This document shows, piece after piece, positions 1 to 5,553 of a DNA stretch of 6,122 nt. The translations under genes were made by a program, and so were the position numbers. This DNA comes from Pyrodictium sp. (GTDB taxonomy: Archaea > Thermoproteota > Thermoprotei_A > Sulfolobales > Pyrodictiaceae): the NCBI GenBank assembly GCA_015662475.1, contig DQUB01000083.1:1-6122 (forward strand). The letters run 5' to 3'. A model generated the notes under the pieces. It was not told the origin of the DNA. It did not search any database and saw only the letters and a program-made list of their open reading frames with translations. The stretch's first letter is position 1. Every line of letters starts with the position of its first letter.

Positions 1-30
1 AATGATGCATTTCAATTTTCAATGTAAAGT

Positions 31-47
31 TCATAGTTAAACTATGA
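31..47. repeat. 17-bp odd palindrome in AT-rich intergenic DNA
   Basis: Eight bases TCATAGTT are followed by a single A and then the exact reverse complement AACTATGA. All eight pairs are Watson-Crick. It lies in non-coding DNA near the left edge, so the gene it might serve could be outside the window. It could be an operator for a dimeric regulator or chance in AT-rich sequence; nothing more can be said. Confidence 0.4.
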
Positions 48-85
48 CAAACCTATTATTGTTGTAGAAGTATGATTAGAGGCCA

Positions 86-119
86 CTCCACTACAATCAA
101 TGTCGAAATGTTGGTGGAG
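86..119. repeat. Inverted repeat CTCCAC...GTGGAG
   Basis: CTCCACTA at 86-93 can pair with TGGTGGAG at 112-119 (one G-T pair), enclosing 18 bases. It is just upstream of the much stronger GC-rich hairpin at 133-202 and could be a separate small stem-loop of the same transcript. No gene is visible in 1-317 on either strand. The call is only of the repeat, not of a function. Confidence 0.35.
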
Positions 120-132
120 AATTAGAATTGTT

Positions 133-202
133 GGTCCCGGCGCGCAGGCCCTCCTCATCCACCCCCAAACGGGGGAGTGAGGGGCCCGTGCCCCCTTCGG
201 CC
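133..202. ncRNA. GC-rich extended hairpin, candidate structured RNA (strand unknown)
   Basis: This 70-base patch is very GC-rich and set in AT-rich DNA. It folds back on itself almost end to end. The tip is CCCCC 162-166 with GGGGG 171-175 over an AAAC loop. Below it, CTCCTCA 151-157 pairs with TGAGGGG 178-184. Then 139-148 pairs with 185-194, interrupted by two single mismatches (141/192 and 146/187), a G-T pair (144/189) and a two-base bulge (149-150). Short GG/CC pairs at 133-134/201-202 and 137-138/199-200 close it. No poly-T tract follows on the plus strand. No tRNA, 5S, SRP or RNase P signature was recognised, and no box C/D pair. Read on the minus strand, an ACA (near 129-131) lies about 14 bases beyond the hairpin, which loosely recalls H/ACA geometry, but the lower stem is weak. 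It may instead be a DNA-level structure. Confidence 0.35.
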
Positions 203-258
203 GTTAATAAAATTGGTTTGGGTAGGCAAGAATAAACGTTTTGTTTTTACAACGTAGT

Positions 259-294
259 GTCTAGACTGTATAAGTTGAGATTTAGTCTCTATAC
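259..294 (+). promoter_or_regulatory. TATA-box promoter of the 318 gene with overlapping palindromes
   Basis: TATAAG at 269-274 is a reasonable archaeal TATA box, putting transcription start near 295-300 and leaving a leader of about 20 bases before ATG 318. It is flanked by symmetry: the palindrome GTCTAGAC (259-266) directly upstream, and GTATA 268-272 paired with TATAC 290-294, enclosing GAGA 277-280 paired with TCTC 286-289. A further ACGTT 236-240 / AACGT 251-255 repeat lies upstream. A protein bound across 259-294 would cover the TATA box and the start region and so repress. Since the gene encodes a winged-helix protein, autoregulation is an inference worth considering. Confidence 0.45.
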
Positions 295-317
295 TTGTCT
301 AATTTGTTGGGGATCTG

Positions 318-947
318 ATGGGCTCCTCTGCTACTCGCAAACTGCTATGGTTTTTCGAGAAAGTGCTTGAGGGGCGTGCTACCTGTATTAGTAGGTCTCA
401 ACTACTTTCAACACTACGTTTAACCCCATCAGAGCTTGAGGAAGCATTAAACCAGCTTGAGCTACGTGGTATAGTCTTTGTCGATTCTAAAGGTAGAGTT
501 TGCTTTACAGTCCATGTAGAGGCTAGTGCGGATCTTGTTGAGATGGTTACATCGATTTTCCGTGATAATGGTTATGATGTTGAGGATGTGCGGGGTGTCC
601 TTGCAGGTGTAGACATACTGGCTTCTCCTGGCAAGATTTTGAGAGCACGTGGACGGCAAGTTGGATTCGTGGTAGCATGTGTAGCTGGCAAAATACCTCC
701 TCAACGTCTTGTTGTTACAGCTAAAAAGGTGGCTAAAGCTGCAGCAAGACTATCGAGAGAATGGCATAGTTTGAGCAAGTTGAAGCCTCCAAAGTACTTA
801 TTGCCAATAGTAGTTCTGAAACGTGGAGCTAAACGTGTTGTTGAGGGTGTTCCAGTCGTTTCTCTAGATGAGCTAAAACGTGTAATTTTTGATCCAACAC
901 CCTACATTCTCGACCCTATTCTTCGAGTGTTCAATGTTGGCACATAA
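318..947 (+). CDS. Winged-helix protein with degenerate Mrr-like C-terminal domain
   Basis: The 209-aa product appears soluble, with no membrane segment or signal peptide. Residues about 7-65 look like a winged helix-turn-helix: helices around 7-18, 25-33 and 37-50, then a hairpin wing at 52-65 (GIVFVDSKGRVCFTV). Residues about 70-200 follow the order of an Mrr/PD-(D/E)XK-like fold: a helix ending in GYDV (85-88), a VDILA strand with D99, a hydrophobic strand GFVVACV (116-122), a basic helix (about 130-145), a strand LPIVVL and VPVVSLDEL. D99 sits where the catalytic Asp of Mrr-type nucleases sits, but the expected (E/Q)xK is replaced by A120-C121-V122, so cleavage activity is doubtful. ATG 318 is preceded by GGGGAT at 309-314 and a TATA box at 269. 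It is likely monocistronic, separated by 122 bp from the next operon. The fold is my reading of the pattern; DNA binding is inferred, and the function is unknown. Confidence 0.75.
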   Translation: MGSSATRKLLWFFEKVLEGRATCISRSQLLSTLRLTPSELEEALNQLELRGIVFVDSKGRVCFTVHVEASADLVEMVTSIFRDNGYDVEDVRGVLAGVDILASPGKILRARGRQVGFVVACVAGKIPPQRLVVTAKKVAKAAARLSREWHSLSKLKPPKYLLPIVVLKRGAKRVVEGVPVVSLDELKRVIFDPTPYILDPILRVFNVGT

Positions 948-978
948 CATTCTACAACATATTAATAGTATTTTGAGA

Positions 979-1025
979 AACAGTAATCTTCTAAACTGTT
1001 AAACAATAGCAGAAATCTTTATAAT
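979..1025 (+). promoter_or_regulatory. Promoter of the symporter operon: TATA box plus upstream inverted repeat
   Basis: TTTATAAT at 1018-1025 is a good archaeal TATA box with a purine-rich AGAAA (1011-1015) upstream as a possible BRE. The predicted transcription start is near 1045-1050, about 20-25 bases before ATG 1070. Upstream, AACAGT (979-984) and ACTGTT (995-1000) form a perfect inverted repeat with a 10-base spacer, ending 17 bases before the TATA box. That position suits an activator or a repressor of transporter expression. No other promoter is evident inside the operon. Confidence 0.5.
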
Positions 1026-1069
1026 GTTAGCTACATTGCTTACTCATTTGTTCCTGGAAGGGGGATGGT

Positions 1070-1336
1070 ATGGTGGCTGACAAAATCGAACGGCTATACT
1101 GGAGGACTGTTTTAACAATAACATCGATATTCACTATAGCATGGTTTATAGTGACCTATGTTGTTCATGCATTTGCGCCACAGCTGCACAAGATAGTTGT
1201 AAATGGTGCACCGTTAAACTGGTGGTTGATTCAGGGAAGCATTAGCATAGGCATAATCCTGGCATTTCTATATGCTCTAGTCATGAACAACTATGTTGAC
1301 AAAAAATTCTACAAAAACCGTGAAAGTGGAAGGTGA
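1070..1336 (+). CDS. DUF4212 small subunit of a sodium:solute symporter
   Basis: This 88-aa membrane protein fits the DUF4212 family (putative solute:sodium symporter, small subunit). Visible family marks are YWR at 10-12, a tryptophan-bearing first membrane helix (about 14-36), the segment NWWLIQGSISIG (about 50-61) leading into the second helix (to about 71), and MNNYVDKKF after it. Bacterial relatives have the same order with YWR, FW..QQGSI and YA..MN.LD. The basic C-tail (KKFYKNRESGR) is probably cytoplasmic. It is expected to associate with the large subunit encoded 6 bases downstream. ATG 1070 follows the purine-rich GGAAGGGGG at 1056-1064; another ATG at 1065 is out of frame. It is the first gene of the operon. 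The substrate cannot be read from this subunit. Confidence 0.9.
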   Translation: MVADKIERLYWRTVLTITSIFTIAWFIVTYVVHAFAPQLHKIVVNGAPLNWWLIQGSISIGIILAFLYALVMNNYVDKKFYKNRESGR

Positions 1337-1338
1337 TA
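1329..1338 (+). promoter_or_regulatory. Strong ribosome binding site for the symporter large subunit
   Basis: GGAAGGTGAT contains GGTGAT, complementary to the usual archaeal 16S 3' end, and lies 4 bases before ATG 1343. It overlaps the TGA stop (1334-1336) of the small-subunit gene, so ribosomes ending there are placed to reinitiate. This supports coupled synthesis of the two subunits and fixes the large-subunit start. Confidence 0.75.
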
Positions 1339-1342
1339 GGCC

Positions 1343-3049
1343 ATGATCGATGTTGTGGGTATTGGGTTTGTAGTTGCAACTCTCTTGGTATACATAGGAA
1401 TAGCTGTCAAAATGAAGGCAGAGACCGTTGAAGAATTCTACGTTGCAGGTCGCAGAGTTTCAGCTATAAGGAACGGCATGGCGACAGCTGCTGACTGGAT
1501 GAGTGGTGCAAGCTTTGTCTCTATGGCAGGTGCTGTTGCGCTACTTGGCTATGATGCTGGGCCATTCTTGCTAGGGTGGAGCCTTAGCTATGTATTGTTG
1601 GCGATGCTCATAGCCCCATTCCTCCGAAAATACGGCAAATACACGATTCCAGACTTCTTCGAAGATAGATACTATAGCAAGATTGCACGTCTAGTAGCTG
1701 TTGTAATGACCTATGTTGTATCGCTAACCTATCTAACCGGTCAGTTGGCAGCAGTGGGTGTTGTGTTGTCCAGGGTCTTTGGCGTTGAAAAGTCGATTGG
1801 TGCGTTGATAGCGCCTCTGCTAGTACTCCTCTACAGTAGCTTTGGCGGTATGAAGAGCATTACATGGACACAAGTAGCCCAGTATATAGTGTTGATTACA
1901 GCGTATTGGCTCCCAATAGTGTTGGTGGGTGCGATGCTGGGGCTCTGGAACCCAATACCCCACATAGCTTATGGCTCTATAGTTGGCGAAGTGGATAGAT
2001 TGTATAAGCAACTTAACGTGCTTGAAGGCCATACGTGGACAGAGCCGTTCGTTAGAGGCATTGGTAAGGGTAGTGGTGAGCTAAACTGGCTTTTGACCAC
2101 GGCAGGGCTTATGTTTGGTACGCTAGGACTACCACATATACTGATGAGATTTTACACTGTTCCAGATGTTAGACAGGCTAGAATGAGTGTTGCTTGGAGC
2201 CTACTCTTCATAGGCCTACTATACCTGACAGCACCAGTCTATGCTGCACTAGCAAGCTACAAAATACTTCAGGACCTATATGCAGTAGCTATGCCACTTA
2301 ATGGCCAACCAATAGAGGTTGTCAAAGAGGCTCTCATGAAAGAGGCTTGGGTGAGAAAGTGGATGGTGACTGGTCTAGTGGGCGTTAAAGATCTGAACGG
2401 CGATGGCATATTCCAGTATCCAAAGGAGCTATTCGTACACAAGGACATTATAGTATTAGGTTTGCCCGACATGTATGGTTTAGGCGCACTTGTAGCAGCA
2501 TTTGTAGCTGTAGGCGGTCTATCAGCAGCACTATCAACAGCTGATGGGCTGATTCTCGCCATGACTACAGCTGCTACACACGACTTCTACAAGACTTTGA
2601 TAAAGCCAGAGGCTACTGAGAAGGAAGAAGTGAGAGTTGCAAGAATAGCAATGGTGATAATAGCTATTGTTGCTGGCATCATAGCATATCTGCAGATAAC
2701 TAATCCAGTGATAGGCGCTTACGTTGCAAAGACTGTTGGCTGGGCATTTGCTTTCGCAGCAGCAACACTTTCACCAGCAATAATACTAGGCATTTTCTGG
2801 AAGAGGACAACGAAAGAGGCAGCAATCATAGGCATGTTTGTCGGGCTTGCAGTAACACTACCATATGTCATAGGTGTAGAGCTTGGCTTCATCAAGCCAG
2901 TAGAAGTGCTAGGTAGTAAGATAGGTAGTATTGCATGGGGTGTGGTAGGGTTCTTCGTAAACCTCATAGTAACGATAATAGTGTCTTTATTAACGCCACC
3001 ACCGCCAAAACATGTTCAAAAGCTGGTAGAAGATATTAGGAAGCCTTAA
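1343..3049 (+). CDS. SSS-family sodium:solute symporter large subunit (acetate permease-like)
   Basis: This 568-aa polytopic inner-membrane protein belongs to the solute:sodium symporter family (SLC5-like, LeuT fold), in the subfamily that pairs with DUF4212. Recognisable parts are the first helix (about 3-23), EEFYVAGR (about 30-37), AADWMSGASFVSMAG (about 48-62), YTIPDFFEDRYYS (about 100-112), the SSFGGMKSITWTQVAQ segment (about 165-180), and GGLSAALSTAD at 391-401, whose S398/T399 lie where SSS proteins coordinate Na+. It should use the sodium (or proton) gradient to import a small solute, most often acetate or another carboxylate in this family; the substrate here is inferred. An extramembrane loop at about 305-372 carries DLNGDG at 350-355, an EF-hand-like acidic loop. 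The C-tail is short and basic. The gene follows the small subunit by 6 bases and precedes the CBS/nucleotidyltransferase gene by 26 bases, with no terminator between. Confidence 0.93.
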   Translation: MIDVVGIGFVVATLLVYIGIAVKMKAETVEEFYVAGRRVSAIRNGMATAADWMSGASFVSMAGAVALLGYDAGPFLLGWSLSYVLLAMLIAPFLRKYGKYTIPDFFEDRYYSKIARLVAVVMTYVVSLTYLTGQLAAVGVVLSRVFGVEKSIGALIAPLLVLLYSSFGGMKSITWTQVAQYIVLITAYWLPIVLVGAMLGLWNPIPHIAYGSIVGEVDRLYKQLNVLEGHTWTEPFVRGIGKGSGELNWLLTTAGLMFGTLGLPHILMRFYTVPDVRQARMSVAWSLLFIGLLYLTAPVYAALASYKILQDLYAVAMPLNGQPIEVVKEALMKEAWVRKWMVTGLVGVKDLNGDGIFQYPKELFVHKDIIVLGLPDMYGLGALVAAFVAVGGLSAALSTADGLILAMTTAATHDFYKTLIKPEATEKEEVRVARIAMVIIAIVAGIIAYLQITNPVIGAYVAKTVGWAFAFAAATLSPAIILGIFWKRTTKEAAIIGMFVGLAVTLPYVIGVELGFIKPVEVLGSKIGSIAWGVVGFFVNLIVTIIVSLLTPPPPKHVQKLVEDIRKP

Positions 3050-3075
3050 ACCTCTTCTAGACATCTGGGACGGGT

Positions 3076-4725
3076 TTGCTAGACCTACAAGTTTTTCTCC
3101 AATCAAAAGTTTTTCCCCACCTCTCCCAACACGATATAGAGCGTCTTCTTTCTTGCACGAAAGTGGTTCTTCTAAAACGTGGTGAAAAGAGAAGTCGAAG
3201 GGCGCTCTACGTGGTTTATAGAGGTAGGCTAAGAATAGATGGTGAAGAACTTACGTTTGGCGAGTATCGCATTGGCGAGCATGTAGAGGCGTTGGAGGAA
3301 AGCATAGTTCTAGAGATTGACGAAAGGTGTGTGACTGGTATAAGGTTGGCACCTCCAGCCATTATGGAAGAAGAGTGTCGTGTTGGTAGGCTTATTAAGA
3401 GAAGTCCTATAACAGTGCCTCCCACTGTGTCGGTTATTGATGCTGTAAAGATTATGGCAAGACATGGTGTATCTTCTGTTGTTATTGTTGATGGCGAAAA
3501 ACCAGTGGGTATATTCACTGATACAGATTTGCGAAAACTTGTGGCTAGCGGTGGTGATCTTTCTAAGCCTATTGCACAGTATATGAGTAAAAGTTTGGTA
3601 ACTGTAAGTTCTGAAGCCTCCTGCCTTGAAGCAGTCTATAAGATGATGCTCCACAACATAAAGCATCTGGTAGTTGTTGATGCATCTGAAAAACTTGTTG
3701 GTGTTGTAACTGTCCGCGATATAGCTTACATCTATGGTCCATACCACCTATACTATGTGAGGCGCATAAGGTCTTCTAGCAGTGTTGAAGAGCTATCAAG
3801 AGTGTATAGGGATTTTGTTGAGCGTGTGCGTCGTGATGCGTCAAAGTTTATTGACCCACAAGAAATTCCAGACCCAATCACACTTACTCGAATGACAACA
3901 ACAGTATATCGCACCCTAATTGAACGTGTAGCTAGTATTGCTGCTAAGAAATTGAATATTGATCCAGACAAAGCAGCCTACTTGGTTCTTGGCAGTGGGG
4001 GTAGATACGAACAGTTTCTTGTAACCGATAGAGATACAATGCTTATCTATGCAGAACTAAGCGAGTCTCGTGCGAGAGAATTTGCTGAAATGGTTGAAGA
4101 TATGCTGGACAGGATAGGCTTTCCAGGCTGCGAGAAAGGGTATACTGCGAAGAAGCTCTTATACAGTTTAAAAGAAATTGATAGTGAGGTAGAAAAACTT
4201 GTTAGAAGTATTGGTCAAAACGAAGAGAGTATAATACTGTTATCACTATTGTTTGACGCTGATACGGTATGGGGGAAAGAGGACTTTGCAAAAACGGTTA
4301 GGGAGACTATAGCAAAATATGCATCGCATAATAGGAGACCAATAGTTAGAATGATGTTAATGTTTAGACCTCCTTTAGGAGCATTTGGAAGACTTCAAAA
4401 ACAGTTCGACATCAAAGTTAGAGGTCTTGCACCGATAGTTATGACGGTTAAAGGCGTTGCTATGGTGGAAAACATTACCAGGTATACACATACACTTGAC
4501 CGTTTGAACGCTCTAGTCGAGAAGAATGTTATACCTCGAGATCTAGGTGTTGACGTTAGAGAAGCCTACGTAACACTCCTTAGATATGCCATATGGTTCC
4601 AAGCCGTTAAAGGTAGAAGAAAAGTTACGACATCAGAGCTTACAGGTGGCGAACTACAGATGTTGAAAGCGGCTTTCCGTACAGCAGAACGTCTGATTGA
4701 CTATATCCAGTTGCATTATGGGTGA
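3076..4725 (+). CDS. CBS-pair / DUF294 nucleotidyltransferase-like regulatory protein
   Basis: This 549-aa soluble protein has three parts. Residues 1 to about 90 resemble a cyclic-nucleotide-binding-type domain (FLQSKVFPHLSQHDIERL...KRGEKR) but show no GE...RSA phosphate-binding cassette, so ligand binding is doubtful. Residues about 106-223 form a CBS pair, typically an adenosyl-ligand sensor (IKRSPITVPP...; GIFTDTDLRK; GVVTVRDIAY). Residues about 265-549 match the GlnD-like putative nucleotidyltransferase (DUF294) and its C-terminal domain. The nucleotidyltransferase motif GSGGRYEQ (306-313) with T317-D318-R319-D320 keeps both metal-binding Asp. FDADTVWG (393-400) and DIKVRGLAPIV (from D445) are typical of the C-terminal part. 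In-frame stop TAG 3058 bounds the start; TTG 3076 is the only suitable codon nearby, with a weak GGGACGGG upstream. It is probably a cytoplasmic regulator of the adjacent transporter, sensing adenylates or modifying a partner; the target is unknown. Confidence 0.88.
   Translation: MLDLQVFLQSKVFPHLSQHDIERLLSCTKVVLLKRGEKRSRRALYVVYRGRLRIDGEELTFGEYRIGEHVEALEESIVLEIDERCVTGIRLAPPAIMEEECRVGRLIKRSPITVPPTVSVIDAVKIMARHGVSSVVIVDGEKPVGIFTDTDLRKLVASGGDLSKPIAQYMSKSLVTVSSEASCLEAVYKMMLHNIKHLVVVDASEKLVGVVTVRDIAYIYGPYHLYYVRRIRSSSSVEELSRVYRDFVERVRRDASKFIDPQEIPDPITLTRMTTTVYRTLIERVASIAAKKLNIDPDKAAYLVLGSGGRYEQFLVTDRDTMLIYAELSESRAREFAEMVEDMLDRIGFPGCEKGYTAKKLLYSLKEIDSEVEKLVRSIGQNEESIILLSLLFDADTVWGKEDFAKTVRETIAKYASHNRRPIVRMMLMFRPPLGAFGRLQKQFDIKVRGLAPIVMTVKGVAMVENITRYTHTLDRLNALVEKNVIPRDLGVDVREAYVTLLRYAIWFQAVKGRRKVTTSELTGGELQMLKAAFRTAERLIDYIQLHYG
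4720..4725 (+). promoter_or_regulatory. Ribosome binding site that may set the exonuclease start at TTG 4731
   Basis: GGGTGA lies 5 bases before TTG 4731 and overlaps the stop codon of the upstream gene. This geometry favours translation from TTG 4731 (197 aa, MKLVAVDVE...) over the overlapping GTG 4722. Both starts leave the catalytic domain intact, and both imply coupling to the upstream gene. Confidence 0.45.
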
Positions 4726-5324
4726 CAGCTTTGAAGCTTGTTGCAGTAGACGTAGAGGCTACATCGTTAAATCCTAGGAAGGCACAGATAGTGTCTGTAG
4801 CTCTTGTACCAATAACTGATGATCTGCAAATAGATTATGGTAGAGCGATCATAATAGATGTGCCTGTAGAAACTTCTGGTGAAAGTGCACTCATACATGG
4901 CTACACAGGAGTTTATAAAACTGAGCATATTAGGGTAGAGAGGCTTAAGCTCTTGTTCAGCCTTTTGGAAGACAAAATCATGGTTACATATACGTCCTAT
5001 GATGCTTGTGTTTTGGGGGAGGAAGCACGTAGAATAGGTGTCGACATTAGACTATGCTATTTCGATGTATTGGAAATGTTGTTGTCAACGACTTGGGGCA
5101 AAAGATTTGTAATGACACATCATAAACTTACGCTAGAAGACGCTGTCAAGGGCCTGCTAAGACTAGAACCTGTTAAACGAAAGTTCCACGATCCATTAGC
5201 TGATGCTGTTTATGCTGCTCTCATCTACGTACATCTTGTTAAAGCTGGGATAAAGCCTACAAAAAGATGTCTTAGAAGTAGAACGAATAGGTTTTTGAAT
5301 TGGCTTCGTAGCAAACTATTTTGA
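4722..5324 (+). CDS. DnaQ-like DEDDh 3'-5' exonuclease
   Basis: This protein of up to 200 aa has the RNase T/DnaQ exonuclease fold. All four acidic metal ligands and the catalytic His are present: Exo I VAVDVEATSL with D10 and E12, Exo II TSYDACVLGEEARRIG with D94, and Exo III KFHDPLADAVYAA with H156 and D161 at the H-x4-D spacing of the DEDDh class. It should remove nucleotides from 3' ends of DNA or RNA with two divalent metals; the natural substrate is unknown. It is near the length of a stand-alone domain, so it is not a polymerase proofreading fusion. GTG 4722 overlaps the upstream stop by 4 bp, while TTG 4731 has the better ribosome binding site. It is the last gene of the operon. Pairing of such an exonuclease with a CBS/DUF294 protein and an SSS symporter is also seen in bacteria, so the link is probably functional. 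The basic C-tail (SRTNRFLNWLRSKLF) might help nucleic-acid binding. Confidence 0.88.
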   Translation: MTALKLVAVDVEATSLNPRKAQIVSVALVPITDDLQIDYGRAIIIDVPVETSGESALIHGYTGVYKTEHIRVERLKLLFSLLEDKIMVTYTSYDACVLGEEARRIGVDIRLCYFDVLEMLLSTTWGKRFVMTHHKLTLEDAVKGLLRLEPVKRKFHDPLADAVYAALIYVHLVKAGIKPTKRCLRSRTNRFLNWLRSKLF

Positions 5325-5380
5325 AGCTTGCAAGTCAAAATCCCAAAACTCTCTTGAGCGGCTTCCCTCTAACACATGTT

Positions 5381-5443
5381 GGGGCTGTGAGGAGCGCGCC
5401 CTTCGTGCAGAGCTGTGACGACGAGGTCCCATTGCCGAGCCCC
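5381..5443. other. GC-rich hairpin-forming element, possible structured RNA (strand unknown)
   Basis: GGGGCT at 5381-5386 pairs perfectly with AGCCCC at 5438-5443, and inside it CCTTCGT (5400-5406) pairs with ACGAGG (5421-5426) with one bulged T. The two stems are separated by an asymmetric internal loop of 13 and 11 bases. Read on the minus strand, an ACA (5379-5377) follows the lower stem after one base, which recalls an H/ACA guide, but the upper stem is about 20 bases from the ACA rather than the usual 14-16. Bases 5438-5451 can also form a competing stem (CCCC TAGT GGGG) that overlaps the sRNA beside it. There is no protein gene in 5325-5610. The stretch 5325-5380 shows only a short AACACATGTT palindrome at 5371-5380. 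Confidence 0.3.
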
Positions 5444-5447
5444 TAGT

Positions 5448-5512
5448 GGGGTCTCAGTGGCGAGAAGATTCGTCATTATTACTCGGTTTTCGGACTCGTC
5501 ATCATAGACCCC
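5448..5512 (-). ncRNA. Box C/D guide sRNA (2'-O-methylation guide)
   Basis: On the minus strand, all elements of an archaeal C/D sRNA occur in order. Box C is ATGATGA (5505-5499), a perfect match. A 12-base guide (5498-5487) leads to box D' CCGA (5486-5483, one mismatch to CTGA). After a 6-base linker comes box C' ATGACGA (5476-5470, one mismatch), a second guide of exactly 12 bases (5469-5458) and box D CTGA (5457-5454, perfect). GGGGTC (5512-5507) and GACCCC (5453-5448) form a perfect 6-bp terminal stem. With L7Ae, Nop5 and fibrillarin such RNAs direct methylation of rRNA or tRNA at the base paired to the fifth guide base before D or D'. By that rule the predicted targets are a C within UUUUCGGACUCG (D' guide) and a G within UGGCGAGAAGAU (D guide); I cannot place these in rRNA. 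The gene lies divergent from psmA and convergent to the exonuclease gene. Confidence 0.87.
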
Positions 5513-5553
5513 AATTCTGGTTACGAGTCTTTTGGAGATTAACAGTTTTTGGT

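Noticed and set aside
133..202. Intrinsic terminator for a gene to the left
   Set aside because: No T-run follows the hairpin on the plus strand, and archaeal termination normally relies on T-tracts rather than GC hairpins. No gene end is visible in 1-132.
1..317. CRISPR array or insertion sequence in the left intergenic region
   Set aside because: There is no regularly repeated unit, no transposase fragment and no terminal inverted repeats with a target duplication; the repeats are single palindromes.
3310..3747. Minus-strand open frame of 145 codons inside the CBS/DUF294 gene
   Set aside because: It is antisense to well-conserved CBS coding sequence, has no recognisable motif and a Cys/His/Asn/Tyr-rich composition typical of a shadow frame.
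5381..5443. A tRNA gene
   Set aside because: There is no T-arm GGTTCRAATCC, no D-arm pattern and no anticodon arm with correct spacing, despite the end-pairing GGGGCT/AGCCCC.
5421..5460. Resemblance of GGTCCCATTGCCGAGCCC to the conserved loop region of 5S rRNA
   Set aside because: The neighbouring 5S hallmarks (GGAAGTTAAGC after it, ACACCCGG before it, and the terminal stem) are absent, so the match is taken as chance.
5415..5479. A plus-strand box C/D sRNA starting with GTGACGA at 5415
   Set aside because: CCGA at 5435 could serve as D' but the spacing is 13, no acceptable C' follows, and no D box lies at the right distance. The minus-strand reading is far better.
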